A stretch of DNA of 64,000 nucleotides from Gordonia sp. ABSL11-1 (GTDB lineage: Bacteria > Actinomycetota > Actinomycetes > Mycobacteriales > Mycobacteriaceae): the NCBI RefSeq assembly GCF_030315685.1, contig NZ_JASXSI010000005.1, forward strand, positions 186,001 through 250,000. Reading direction: 5' to 3'. Position numbers and translations under genes: made by a program. Each line of letters opens with the position of its first letter. Positions within the stretch are counted from its first letter, which is position 1. Of the stretch, positions 18,412 to 27,640 are shown piece by piece. The notes under the pieces are model-generated. The model was not told where the DNA came from, searched no databases, and worked only from the letters and a program-made list of their open reading frames with translations.

Positions 18412-19281
18412 ATGGCGCAGCAGATCCTGGTGACTCTCGACGGTACGGTCCATGATTCCGACGCCCCGTTCCTGCACGCCGACGACCTGGCAGCGCTGCG
18501 TGGCGACGGGGTGTTCGAGACGCTGTTGATCCGCTCCGGCCGCGTCCGGCGTGTGGGCGCTCATCTCGATCGCCTGCAGCGCAGCGCGGACATGATGGAT
18601 CTGCCCGCTCCCGACCGTGACGCGTGGCGCTCGACCATCGAGGTGGCCGAGAAGCAATGGTCGGCGAGTGCCGGGGGAGCCGGTGAGGCCTGGCTGCGCC
18701 TCGTCTACTCGCGAGGGCGGGAAAGCAGTCCCGACGCCGGTGCCACCGCGTACGTGATGGTCGGCCCGGTCGCCGATCGCGTCCGGACCGCCCGCGCCGA
18801 CGGCATCTCGGTGGTGACCCTCGAGCGGGGGTTCTCCACCGACCTCGCCGACGCGGCGCCCTGGCAGTTGCTCGGGGCCAAGACGCTGAGCTATGCGACC
18901 AACATGGCGGCGTTGCGGCACGCCGCCGCACAGGGTTTCGACGATGTCATCTACCTCAGCAGCGAGGGATCGGTGCTGGAGGGACCGCGATCGACCGTGG
19001 TCACGGTGACCGGGCGGACGCTCGTGACGCCGCCCGCGGAGTTCGGCATCCTGCCGGGAACCACCCAACGTGCGGTGTTCGAGACGGCCGCGCAGGAGGG
19101 ATGGACGACGAGGGCCGAACCGCTGCGCCGCGCCGACCTGATCGCGGCCGAATCCGTCTGGCTGGTCAGCAGCGTGGCGCTCGCCGCCCGGGTCACGTCG
19201 TTGAACAGATATGTGATGCCGGAGTCACCGAACAATGACGAATTCGCCCAATTGGTGGACCGCGCCATTTGCGTTGATTGA
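18412..19281 (+). CDS. pabC: Aminodeoxychorismate lyase
   Basis: A 289-residue PLP enzyme of the class IV aminotransferase fold, which releases pyruvate from 4-amino-4-deoxychorismate to give p-aminobenzoate for folate. The PLP lysine is in LGAKTLSYATN near residue 164. The C-terminal phosphate-binding region reads PGTTQRAVFE. D-amino-acid or branched-chain aminotransferases share this fold. The short 289-residue form and the position (counterpart of Rv0812) favour PabC. The 254-bp gap that follows up to cydA holds only an inverted repeat. Confidence 0.85.
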   Translation: MAQQILVTLDGTVHDSDAPFLHADDLAALRGDGVFETLLIRSGRVRRVGAHLDRLQRSADMMDLPAPDRDAWRSTIEVAEKQWSASAGGAGEAWLRLVYSRGRESSPDAGATAYVMVGPVADRVRTARADGISVVTLERGFSTDLADAAPWQLLGAKTLSYATNMAALRHAAAQGFDDVIYLSSEGSVLEGPRSTVVTVTGRTLVTPPAEFGILPGTTQRAVFETAAQEGWTTRAEPLRRADLIAAESVWLVSSVALAARVTSLNRYVMPESPNNDEFAQLVDRAICVD

Positions 19282-19440
19282 GAATGGTGGCACGTCCGTG
19301 CAGTTCGTGGTGATCGGTGCCGTGATCGACGTCGCCTATCGGTGCGGTCGGGATCCAGCCCACAATTCAATCCCGGTGCGATGAGGACTTTGGTCGCTTG
19401 AATCGTCCGATCGGTGCAGCGTAGCGTCGGAGGGGTATCT

Positions 19441-19459
19441 CTACTACTGTGTGTAGTAG
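19441..19459 (+). promoter_or_regulatory. Inverted repeat upstream of cydA
   Basis: CTACTAC and GTAGTAG are separated by five bases, about 77 bp before the cydA ATG. It is a candidate operator for the respiratory operon, and no known regulator motif is matched with certainty. Confidence 0.5.
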
Positions 19460-19535
19460 GAACGGTTCGGCAGTCATCTCGACACCGGCCCAGCCGTGCA
19501 CCGCAGCCCGGTGCACCGACTCTGATAGAGGCGAC

Positions 19536-21098
19536 ATGGACGCTCTTGATGTCTCCCGTTGGCAATTCGGGATCACCACCGTCTATCACTTCATCCTGGT
19601 CCCGCTGACCATCGGTCTCGCGCCGATGATCGCGGTCATGCAGACCGTTTGGCATGTCACCGGAAACGAACAGTGGCTGCGGGCCACCAAGTTCTTCGGG
19701 AAACTCTTCCTCATCAACTTCGCGCTGGGTGTGGCGACCGGCATCGTGCAGGAGTTCCAGTTCGGCATGAACTGGAGCGAGTACAGCCGGTTCGTCGCCG
19801 ACGTCTTCGGCGCTCCACTTGCGCTCGAGGGACTCGTCGCGTTCTTCCTCGAGTCCACGTTCATCGGTCTGTGGATCTTCGGGTGGGGACGGTTGCCGCG
19901 TCGAGTCCACCTCGCCTGCATCTGGCTGGCGGCCATCGGGGTGAACGCATCCGCGTACTTCATCATCGCGGCCAATTCGTGGATGCAGCATCCCGTCGGC
20001 GTCGAGTGGGATCCCGTCCGAAACCGCCCTGCCATGAACGACTTCTGGGCGGTCATCACCAACAACACCACTTTGGCGGCATTCCCACACGTGATAGCCG
20101 GGGCATTCTTGACCGCGAGCACGTTCGTCGCCGCGATCGGATGCTGGTGGATGGCCCGCAACATGTGGCGCGCCAAGAAACTGCGCGAGGCCATCGAGAC
20201 CGGTGACACGTCGGACATGCCGAAGACGACGTCACCGAGCCACATCGACGCCACGCCGGAGGCTCTCGAACGAGACGCCCACCAGCTGTGGCGGCCGGTG
20301 ACGCGATTCGCGTTGTGGCTCACCCTGGTCGCCGGTGTCGCGCTCGTCATCACCGGGGACACCCAGGCGCAGATCATGTTCAAGCAGCAGCCGATGAAGA
20401 TGGCGGCGGCCGAATCGCTCTGCGACACCGAGACCGGTGCGGGGTTCTCCGTCCTGTCGATCGGCAGGCAGAACAACTGCGACAACATCGAACACATCAT
20501 CGAGATCCCCGGCATGCTGTCGTTCCTCGCGACGCACACCTTCGACTCCACCCTGCAGGGCGTGAATCAGCTGCAGGAGCAGTACGAGGAGGCGCTGCAG
20601 ATGCCGAATCAGAACTTCGCGCCGAACCTGTTCGTCACCTACTGGGGATTCCGCGCGATGATCACCTGGGCGCTCGGATCGGTCGTGGTCGCCCTCGGTG
20701 GGCTGTGGCTGACCAGGAAGAAACGGGTGGTGGAATCGCGCAGATTCGGCCTCCTCGCGCTGTGGATGATCCCTACGCCGTTCCTGGCCAACAGTTCCGG
20801 TTGGATCTTCACCGAGATGGGCCGTCAGCCCTGGGTGGTCGCACCCAACTGGCAGGACGACCTCGATCCGACCCGTATCCACATGCTCGTGCAGGACGGT
20901 GTGTCCAATCACGTGGCGGCGACCGTCTGGGTGACGTTGATCGGGTTCACCCTCCTCTACGGTGCTCTCGGCGTGGTGTGGTTCATGCTCCAGCGCCGCT
21001 ATGTGATCGAGGGGCCGGCGACCTACGACGCCGTGCCACCAGACGAACCGTCGGACTCCGATTCCGATGAGCCCAAGCAACTCTCGTTCGCGTATTGA
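19536..21098 (+). CDS. cydA: Cytochrome bd quinol oxidase subunit I
   Basis: A 520-residue integral membrane protein with about nine transmembrane helices. It carries the haem ligands and quinol-oxidation loop of the high-affinity bd oxidase. Visible signatures are RWQFGITTVYHF at the start (His ligand), the GMNWSEYSRFVADVFGAPLALE segment and the GRQPW motif (EMGRQPWVVAP). The Q-loop is short (no long C-terminal insert), as usual for actinobacteria. The ATG (MDALDVSRW) is preceded by GAGGCG. It is first gene of cydABDC. Induction under low oxygen or respiratory inhibition is expected from the family; only an inverted repeat upstream hints at control. Confidence 0.97.
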   Translation: MDALDVSRWQFGITTVYHFILVPLTIGLAPMIAVMQTVWHVTGNEQWLRATKFFGKLFLINFALGVATGIVQEFQFGMNWSEYSRFVADVFGAPLALEGLVAFFLESTFIGLWIFGWGRLPRRVHLACIWLAAIGVNASAYFIIAANSWMQHPVGVEWDPVRNRPAMNDFWAVITNNTTLAAFPHVIAGAFLTASTFVAAIGCWWMARNMWRAKKLREAIETGDTSDMPKTTSPSHIDATPEALERDAHQLWRPVTRFALWLTLVAGVALVITGDTQAQIMFKQQPMKMAAAESLCDTETGAGFSVLSIGRQNNCDNIEHIIEIPGMLSFLATHTFDSTLQGVNQLQEQYEEALQMPNQNFAPNLFVTYWGFRAMITWALGSVVVALGGLWLTRKKRVVESRRFGLLALWMIPTPFLANSSGWIFTEMGRQPWVVAPNWQDDLDPTRIHMLVQDGVSNHVAATVWVTLIGFTLLYGALGVVWFMLQRRYVIEGPATYDAVPPDEPSDSDSDEPKQLSFAY

Positions 21099-21109
21099 GG
21101 AGACCACCC

Positions 21110-22192
21110 ATGGGACTTCCCGAGTTCTGGTTCCTGATCATCGCGGTGCTGTTCGTCGGGTACTTCGTACTCGAGGGCTTCGACTTCGGCGTGGGCATGC
21201 TCATGCCGTTCCTCGGCTCGAGCCACACCGGCGGTGACGATCAGGTCGCGGCCGGCGACGTCCTCGCCGACCCCGACAAGCGTCGTCGTGCGATCCTCAA
21301 CACCATCGGTCCGGTGTGGGACGGCAACGAGGTGTGGTTGCTGACCGCGGGTGGCGCTCTGTTCGCCGCGTTCGGTGGTTGGTATGCAACCATGTTCACG
21401 GCGTTCTATCTGCCGTTGTTCCTCATCCTGGTCGGTCTGATCACCCGGGTGTGTGCCATCGAGTGGCGCGGCAAGATCAACGATCCGAAGTGGCGGACGT
21501 GGGCCGACATCGGCATCGGTCTGGGGTCATGGATTCCGGCGATCCTGTGGGGGGTGGCCTTCGCCAACGTCATCCGCGGTCTGCCGATCGACGCCGACGC
21601 GCAGTACACGGCAGGCTTCTTCAACCTGCTGAACCCGTATGCGCTGCTCGGCGGTGCGACGACCCTGCTCGCGTTCCTCACTCACGGTGCGGTGTTCCTC
21701 GCCCTCAAGACCAACGGTGTGCTGCAGCAGGATTCGATGAAGTACGCGTCACGACTGGCGATCCCGACGCTCGTCGTCGCGGCCGCGTTCCTGCTGTGGA
21801 CCCAGTTCGCCTACGGCAACGGCTGGACGTGGATCCCGGTTCTGATCGCGGCTGTCGCCGCCGTGGTCATGGTGCTCGCCACCCGACTCAAGTGGGAGGG
21901 CATCGCGTTCCTGGCGACATCGGTGGCCATCGCGGGCACCGTCGCGACCCTGTTCTCGGTGCTGTACCCGAATGTGTTGCCGTCGACCACGAATCCGGCC
22001 TACAACCTGACGATCGACAACACGTCGTCGAGTCATTACACGCTCACCATCATGACCTGGGCGGCACTGTTCATCACCCCGGTCGTCATCGGGTACCAGG
22101 CCTGGAGTTACTGGGTGTTCCGCAAGCGGATCTCGGTGGACCAGATCCCGGAGCCGAGCGGCCTGCCGTCGCTGCGCGTGCCGACTGAATGA
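21110..22192 (+). CDS. cydB: Cytochrome bd quinol oxidase subunit II
   Basis: A 360-residue polytopic protein with eight or nine hydrophobic helices. It begins GLPEFWFLIIAVLFVGY and holds the LEGFDFGVGML motif typical of CydB. GPVWDGNEVWLLTAGG follows near residue 70. ATG 21110 is preceded by GAGGAGA 8 bp upstream, 11 bp after the cydA stop. Its own stop overlaps the cydD start as ATGA, so the operon is tightly coupled. Confidence 0.97.
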   Translation: MGLPEFWFLIIAVLFVGYFVLEGFDFGVGMLMPFLGSSHTGGDDQVAAGDVLADPDKRRRAILNTIGPVWDGNEVWLLTAGGALFAAFGGWYATMFTAFYLPLFLILVGLITRVCAIEWRGKINDPKWRTWADIGIGLGSWIPAILWGVAFANVIRGLPIDADAQYTAGFFNLLNPYALLGGATTLLAFLTHGAVFLALKTNGVLQQDSMKYASRLAIPTLVVAAAFLLWTQFAYGNGWTWIPVLIAAVAAVVMVLATRLKWEGIAFLATSVAIAGTVATLFSVLYPNVLPSTTNPAYNLTIDNTSSSHYTLTIMTWAALFITPVVIGYQAWSYWVFRKRISVDQIPEPSGLPSLRVPTE

Positions 22193-23922
22193 CCCGGGCA
22201 ACGGTCGCCGACGACACGCTCGGTGTCGACGACGGCGGCTCGTCCGCCAGAGTCCGGACCGGGCCGATCGATCCGAGATTGATTCGGCACTCGTCGCGGG
22301 CGCGCGGGTACGTGATCGTCACCGCGGCCTTCTCGGCGGCGACGGTCATCGCGATCATCGTGACGGCGGCGATGGCCGCATCCATCGTCTCCGAGATCAT
22401 CGTCGATCCGCCGGCGCGCTCGATCGCCGCCCAGCAGGTACATCTCGTCGTCCTCGCCGGGGCGCTGGGGGTGCGCGCCCTCATGAGCTTCCTGCACGAT
22501 CGGTACGCCCAACGAGCGTCGGCGAGGGTGATCGCACAGTTGCGCAACCAGGCGCTCGAGGTGCTCACCGATCCGTCCCGGACGTCGCCGCGTGATCTGC
22601 TCGCACGCCGCGACCACGCGACGACGGTGCTGCTGCGCGGACTGGACAGCCTCGGGCCCTATCTGTCCGGGTACCTGCCCGCGCTGATCGTCACCGTGAC
22701 CGTGACCCCGACGGTGGTCGCGGTGATCGCCGTGACCGACTGGCCGTCGGCGCTGATCATCCTGATCACGCTGCCGCTCATCCCGTTGTTCATGGTGCTG
22801 ATCGGTCTGATGACCCGCGACCGGACGGCCCGCAAACTGGCCACGATGAGCCGTCTGACGGCCCAGCTGCTCGACCTCATCGCGGGACTGCCGACATTGC
22901 GTGCGATGAACCGGTCGCGCGGACCTGCCGATCGGGTCGCCGTGCTCGGCCAGGCGCATCGGCGCAGCACGATGTCGGCACTGCGCGTGGCGTTCCTGTC
23001 CGGGGCCGTCCTCGAACTGCTCGCCACCCTCTGCGTGGCCCTGGTGGCCGTCGGCATCGGCCTCCGCCTCGTGTACGGCGAGATGAGCCTGTACGCCGGG
23101 ATTCTCGCGCTGATCCTGGCGCCGGAGGCCTATCACCCGTTGCGTCGGGTGGGTGCGCAGTTCCACAACTCCGCCGACGGCGTGGCGGCCGCGGGCGAGG
23201 TGATCGACCTCATCGAGGGCGCGGACGACGCACCTGCGGTGACACCGGGTACTCGCACCTGCGTGGTCGCGGGCACGCCGATCACGCTGCTGGACGTGGG
23301 CGTACACGGCAGGGACGGCTGGGCCCCCTATCGTCTCAGCGCCGTCATCCGGCCCGGTGAGCTGACCGTGCTGACCGGTCGCAACGGCGCGGGGAAGTCG
23401 ACGGCGTTGCTCGCCGTCATGGGGCTGCTCAATCCGGACGAGGGGTCGGTGCTGATCGGCTCGATCTCGGTCGCCGAGCTCGACCCGGATGCGCTGCACG
23501 AACAGATGGCGTGGCTGCCCCAGCAACCCGTCGTCGTACCCGGCACCGTGGCCGACAATCTCGCGCTGTTCGGCACCCTGGACGCGGCGGCCATCCGGAG
23601 CGCCGCGGCGGCAACGGGTTTCGACGGTGTGCTGGCGTCGTTGCCCGCCGGCCCGGACACCATCCTGGGGGCCGGCGGGGTGGGATTGTCGGCCGGACAA
23701 CGCCAGCGTCTGGCACTCACCCGCGTGCTCGCCTCACCGTCGCCGTTGATGCTGCTCGACGAGCCGACGGCCCACCTCGACGACGTCTCCGCGGCGCGCG
23801 TACTCGACGCACTGACCGCGCGGGCCCGTGCGGGCGACACGGTCGTCGTGATCGCCCATCAGCCGATCGCGCGGACCTTCGCCGATCAGATCATCGACGT
23901 GGGTGGAGGAGAAGGTGTCTGA
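22189..23922 (+). CDS. cydD: Thiol reductant ABC exporter subunit CydD
   Basis: A 577-residue half-transporter with an N-terminal six-helix membrane domain (about residues 45-320) and a C-terminal ATPase. The Walker A is GRNGAGKST near 400, the signature LSAGQRQRL near 502 and the Walker B LMLLDEPTAHLDD near 520. CydDC exports cysteine and glutathione-like thiols and is needed to assemble cytochrome bd. In this lineage the thiol may be cysteine or a mycothiol-related compound. The start ATG lies within the cydB stop (22189-22192). The gene overlaps cydC by eight bases. Confidence 0.95.
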   Translation: MTRATVADDTLGVDDGGSSARVRTGPIDPRLIRHSSRARGYVIVTAAFSAATVIAIIVTAAMAASIVSEIIVDPPARSIAAQQVHLVVLAGALGVRALMSFLHDRYAQRASARVIAQLRNQALEVLTDPSRTSPRDLLARRDHATTVLLRGLDSLGPYLSGYLPALIVTVTVTPTVVAVIAVTDWPSALIILITLPLIPLFMVLIGLMTRDRTARKLATMSRLTAQLLDLIAGLPTLRAMNRSRGPADRVAVLGQAHRRSTMSALRVAFLSGAVLELLATLCVALVAVGIGLRLVYGEMSLYAGILALILAPEAYHPLRRVGAQFHNSADGVAAAGEVIDLIEGADDAPAVTPGTRTCVVAGTPITLLDVGVHGRDGWAPYRLSAVIRPGELTVLTGRNGAGKSTALLAVMGLLNPDEGSVLIGSISVAELDPDALHEQMAWLPQQPVVVPGTVADNLALFGTLDAAAIRSAAAATGFDGVLASLPAGPDTILGAGGVGLSAGQRQRLALTRVLASPSPLMLLDEPTAHLDDVSAARVLDALTARARAGDTVVVIAHQPIARTFADQIIDVGGGEGV

Positions 23923-25789
23923 CGTCGAGACGGCGAGCGTCGACGGGGCCGGCCGCGATCCGTTGCGCCGCGCGTTCGCGTTCCTCAGACTCCGTGGTCG
24001 CCCGATGGTGTCGTCGGTACTGCTGGGTGTCGGAGGGGCGTTGTCGGCACTGGGCTTGGCCGCGTTGTCGGCGTGGCTGATCACCCGCGCCTGGCAGATG
24101 CCACCGGTCCTCTATCTGTCGGTCGCCATCACCGCGGTCCGCGCACTCGGCATCTCGCGCGGCGTCTTCCGTTACCTCGAACGTCTCGCCACCCACGACC
24201 TGGCGCTCGGGGCGATGGCGACTGCGCGCGAACGGATCTACCGGACGCTGGCCGCCGGGTCACCCGCCTACTCGGTGATGTTGCGGCGCGGAGATCTGCT
24301 CGCCCGGACCGGCGACGACATCGACGAGATCGGCAACGCGTTGATCCGCGGGGTCATCCCCATCGCGGTCGGCGCGGTGACCAGCGTGGCGGCCGTCGTC
24401 ATCATGGCGTTGGTGTCCTTGTGGGCGGCAATCGTTCTCGCGGTCGCACTCGTGGTCAGTGGCGTCATCGCACCGTGGCTGGCCGCCCGCGGTGCCGCGA
24501 CTGCGATCGCCGACGGGTCGACGGCGTCGACGCAGACCTCCGAAGCGGTGATGGCCGCACTGTGGCATGCGCCGGAACTCATCGTCGCCCGGCGCCGTGA
24601 ACAGGTGCTCGCCACCGCGGCCCGGGCGGACCTCGCCGCCCGTGCGGCGGCGGACCGCGGACTGCGCCACGAGGCGGCGGCCGCCGCGGCCACCCCGCTG
24701 TCCCTGGGGGTCTCCCTGCTCGCAGCCTGCCTGATCGGTGTGCATCTGGCCTCGACGGTGTCGGGTTCGCTCGCGTCGGTGGCCTCCGGCGAGGGGCTCA
24801 CCCCGATGATCCTGGGTGTGCTGATCCTGCTGCCGCTGTCCGCGTTCGAGTCGACTGCCCCGCTCACCGAGGCGGGTATCCAGCTCGAACGCAGCCGGCA
24901 GGCGGCAGCACGTGTCATGGCGCTCGTCGATCGGGCCGGTGCACCCGCGACCGCCGCCGCTGCACCTGTCGCCGCTGCACCTGTCGCCGCTGCACCTGTC
25001 GCCTCTGCGTCCGTCGCCGGGCCCGCCGAGGACGAATCGGTGACCGGCCCGTGGGATCTGCCGCCGCACACCGGGCCGGTCACCGTGTCCACGGAGGCGC
25101 TGCACTGGGGGTGGCCGGGTGGCCCCGACCTGGCCGACCAGGATCTCGTCGGCCGCGATCTCATCGGTGCCGACGGACTCACGATGCGTCTGGGGCCCGG
25201 TGAACGGATGGTGGTGGTCGGGCCGAGCGGATCGGGCAAGTCGACGCTGCTGGTCACGATCGCCGGGCTTCTCGCTTCACGTGCCGGGCGCGTCACCGTC
25301 GTCGACGACACCGGCGGCCCCGTCGATCCGCGATCCGCCGTCTGCTATTTCGCCGAAGAGGGCCACGTCTTCTCGACGACGGTCCGCGAGAACCTGCTGC
25401 TCGCGCGCGGGGACGCCGGCGACGACGACCTGATGGCGGCGCTCGACACCGTCGGCCTGCGCTCCTGGGTGGAGTCGCTGCCCGAGCGGCTCGACACCGA
25501 TCTGGTCGGTGGCGGGGAGGCCGTCAGCGGCGGCCAACGTCGTCGACTGTTGCTCGCGAGAGCGCTGCTGCACCCGGCGCCCGTCGTGCTGCTCGACGAA
25601 CCGACCGAACACCTCGACGCCGACGACGCGGCCGCGGTCATGCGCCGGCTCGTGGCCGCCGACGGCGGCTGGTTCGGTCGCGGGCGGACGGTCATCGTCG
25701 TCACGCATCACGTTGCGCCACACGAAGTTTCCGCGATGAACCCGGACTGCAGGCTGCTCGACATCGCGCCTGCCGCGGCAGATCGGTAA
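23915..25789 (+). CDS. cydC: Thiol reductant ABC exporter subunit CydC
   Basis: A 624-residue partner of CydD with an N-terminal membrane domain (LGLAALSAWLITRAWQMPP) and a C-terminal ATPase. Walker A is GPSGSGKST, the signature VSGGQRRRL and the Walker B VVLLDEPTEHLDAD. GTG 23915 follows GGAGGAG by about five bases; a GTG four codons earlier is possible. The linker between the two halves is unusual: about 20 residues of APVAA/APVAS repeats encoded by a 15-bp tandem repeat (24959-25018), followed by an acidic stretch. It is the last gene of the cyd operon. Confidence 0.95.
   Translation: MSDVETASVDGAGRDPLRRAFAFLRLRGRPMVSSVLLGVGGALSALGLAALSAWLITRAWQMPPVLYLSVAITAVRALGISRGVFRYLERLATHDLALGAMATARERIYRTLAAGSPAYSVMLRRGDLLARTGDDIDEIGNALIRGVIPIAVGAVTSVAAVVIMALVSLWAAIVLAVALVVSGVIAPWLAARGAATAIADGSTASTQTSEAVMAALWHAPELIVARRREQVLATAARADLAARAAADRGLRHEAAAAAATPLSLGVSLLAACLIGVHLASTVSGSLASVASGEGLTPMILGVLILLPLSAFESTAPLTEAGIQLERSRQAAARVMALVDRAGAPATAAAAPVAAAPVAAAPVASASVAGPAEDESVTGPWDLPPHTGPVTVSTEALHWGWPGGPDLADQDLVGRDLIGADGLTMRLGPGERMVVVGPSGSGKSTLLVTIAGLLASRAGRVTVVDDTGGPVDPRSAVCYFAEEGHVFSTTVRENLLLARGDAGDDDLMAALDTVGLRSWVESLPERLDTDLVGGGEAVSGGQRRRLLLARALLHPAPVVLLDEPTEHLDADDAAAVMRRLVAADGGWFGRGRTVIVVTHHVAPHEVSAMNPDCRLLDIAPAAADR
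24959..25018 (+). repeat. 15-bp tandem repeat inside cydC
   Basis: Three identical copies of GCTGCACCTGTCGCC (24959, 24974, 24989) and a diverged fourth (25004-25018) encode an Ala/Pro/Val linker. Copy number is likely to vary between strains. Confidence 0.9.
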
Positions 25790-25855
25790 ATCCGTTGCCG
25801 GTCGTCGTCGGCGAGCGTATCTTCGGCTGTACACGAGGAAGGAGGTGGTTCGAAG

Positions 25856-25894
25856 TTGTATGACTGTTGGACACGTGAGGTGACCATCCGCTAG
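25856..25894 (+). CDS. Putative 12-codon mini-ORF with strong ribosome binding site
   Basis: A near-perfect Shine-Dalgarno sequence, GGAAGGAGGTGG (25838-25849), is followed six to eight bases later by TTG and a 12-residue frame, MYDCWTREVTIR, ending in TAG at 25892-25894. The strength of the site compared with ordinary genes nearby is the main evidence. No long frame follows it. It could be a leader peptide for a structured RNA downstream or a very small protein. I cannot assign a function. Confidence 0.45.
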   Translation: MYDCWTREVTIR

Positions 25895-25995
25895 CGCGGA
25901 CCCCGTGGCATTCACTGCCCGGATGTGTGCCGGAGGTGTTCGGACCCCGAACCCGTACCGCACACGCCGCGCCGGCGAATACCCGATGGTCACCC

Positions 25996-26056
25996 GGCCC
26001 CCGCACCTCGATCCTGTCCGATCGACGTCGCCCGTCTCACGGGTGGTGCGGGGGCC
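25996..26056 (+). terminator. Long hairpin in cydC-26291 intergenic region
   Basis: GGCCCCCGCACC (25996-26007) pairs perfectly over 12 bp with GGTGCGGGGGCC (26045-26056) across a 37-base loop. It could end the cyd transcript or be part of a structured RNA starting near the mini-ORF. The interval 25790-26290 has no other supported gene. Confidence 0.5.
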
Positions 26057-26149
26057 GTTCCATGTCTGGGCCACGTCGTGTCCCGAAAGGTCCGTTCGTA
26101 CCACATCGATGGTGTAACGCAGGTCACCCAGGGTGCGACCACCAAGTCA

Positions 26150-26163
26150 AGTAGTCGACTACT
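26150..26163 (+). promoter_or_regulatory. Perfect 14-bp palindrome upstream of the three-domain protein
   Basis: AGTAGTCGACTACT is fully self-complementary and lies about 127 bp before the ATG at 26291. It is a likely repressor or activator site for that gene. The half-site AGTAG resembles the GTAGTAG arm upstream of cydA. Confidence 0.55.
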
Positions 26164-26290
26164 CGTGCTCGCGTACCGGATCTGACGTGAACTTGCCTCA
26201 GAGGCGTGATCGACCCCGATCACCCATCCCATCCGAGACCGGCCGGGATGCGAATCACTGACACGAGGATCACTTCCGAGGGAGACCGAC

Positions 26291-27625
26291 ATGACCACGA
26301 CACATGCGCACGTGGTGTCCGCCGACGACTCGCTGCTCGCAGCACCCGCACCGGTGCACGAACTCCCGAGCATCGACCGGCATCTCTCCGACGGCCGCGC
26401 CGACGACCGGATCCGCGGTCGGTTCCTCACCCCCGACGACGCCGATTGGACGAACGACGGTGCGGCGACGTGGACGCCCGGTCACGTCACCGGCGTCACC
26501 TACAGCCACTCCGCCGGTTCGCGCCGGGTGATCCTGCACAACCGGGGCCACCGAGACCTCGGTGTCCTGTCGACGCCGGAACTGCCCGGCATCGACGGCA
26601 CTCGCTTCACCCATGTGCCGTTGGGCGATTCGGTGGAGCTCCCGGCCGCCGAGTTCCACATCCTGCAGACCGAGCGGGTCGACGGCCGTCCCGTGTGCGT
26701 CGGACAGATCAGCGCGGCGACCGACCCGTACGGCGACGAGCCGCGGTTCGTGCTCGACGGACCGGGACCCGACGAGGTGCGCTGGGCCGACCGGGATCCG
26801 GACGGTCTGTTCTGGAAGCCGGGCGACGTCGACTTCGGCGTACCGACGTCACCCTCATTCGTCTTCGCCGACCCGGTGGCGGCGGGCGTGCATCACACTC
26901 GCGTGGACGGCGAGGTGGCCATTCACAACCGCGGCGCGGGCCCGGTCGGCGTCCTCACGGTCGGTGCCGCGGGCCCGTTGGATCTGGTGATCGCGCGGCC
27001 CGGCGAGTCGGTTCCGGTGCCGCCCGGCGATTCGGTCTGCTACGTCCAGGCGCCGCGGACCGACGGCAGCCCCACCTTGGTCGGGGTGATGTGGTTCGCC
27101 GGCGGTGAGCTGATGCCCAGCGTGCTGCCGGTCCCCGGACGTCGGGAGTATCTCGACTACCACTTCCTGACCCCCTGGAGCGCCGACTGGGACTGCGGCT
27201 ATCCCCAGCAGATCTATCTCGACGCCGAGGCGTCCGGGGTGACCTATCAATACCGCACGGGCGCGGAGACGATGACGATCCGCAACACCGGCGAGGAGTC
27301 CGTCGCGGTGCTGTTCAACCGTGGCGAGGAGCGTGCGGTCGCCGAGATCGGACCGCGCACGGCGATGACCTTCCCGGTACGGGCTGACGCCGACGCCGGA
27401 CAGGTGTTCTCGGTGGTCGGGGAGCGAGTCGACAGCAGGCCGGGGCGGTCGGCGTCGTTCGCGACGTCCGGCGCCGTGATCCCGGGCACCAGCGGGAAAC
27501 CCGGTACCGCAACGAATTACGGCTCCGTGGTGATCATGCTGGGGACCGTCGTGTACAGCGCGATCCCGAAGAAGAATCTCTATCTGGCGTGGTCGGATCG
27601 CCGGTGGTTGCGTCGCGGCCGGTGA
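26291..27625 (+). CDS. Protein of unknown function with three similar tandem domains
   Basis: A 444-residue protein without signal peptide or transmembrane helix. I see three diverged copies of a beta-rich unit at about residues 45-150, 175-275 and 295-390. Each opens with a phrase such as FLTPDDADW, FWKPGDVDF or FLTPWSADW. A GVTY or GVHHT strand and an N-[RT]-G turn (HNRG, HNRG, RNTG) follow. A PGES/GPRT-type loop and an ER/PRTDG or ERVDSRPG segment close the unit. It resembles repeated cupin-like or jelly-roll units but lacks an obvious metal-binding histidine pair, so I do not name a function. ATG 26291 follows a GAGGGAGA ribosome site. It has its own palindromic operator candidate and stands alone between cyd and the nitrobindin-like gene. 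Confidence 0.75.
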   Translation: MTTTHAHVVSADDSLLAAPAPVHELPSIDRHLSDGRADDRIRGRFLTPDDADWTNDGAATWTPGHVTGVTYSHSAGSRRVILHNRGHRDLGVLSTPELPGIDGTRFTHVPLGDSVELPAAEFHILQTERVDGRPVCVGQISAATDPYGDEPRFVLDGPGPDEVRWADRDPDGLFWKPGDVDFGVPTSPSFVFADPVAAGVHHTRVDGEVAIHNRGAGPVGVLTVGAAGPLDLVIARPGESVPVPPGDSVCYVQAPRTDGSPTLVGVMWFAGGELMPSVLPVPGRREYLDYHFLTPWSADWDCGYPQQIYLDAEASGVTYQYRTGAETMTIRNTGEESVAVLFNRGEERAVAEIGPRTAMTFPVRADADAGQVFSVVGERVDSRPGRSASFATSGAVIPGTSGKPGTATNYGSVVIMLGTVVYSAIPKKNLYLAWSDRRWLRRGR

Positions 27626-27640
27626 CGCAGGCCGATGCGG

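Noticed and set aside
25850..25870. tRNA T-loop suggested by GGTTCGAAG
   Set aside because: No acceptor, D or anticodon stems around it; it overlaps the mini-ORF ribosome region.
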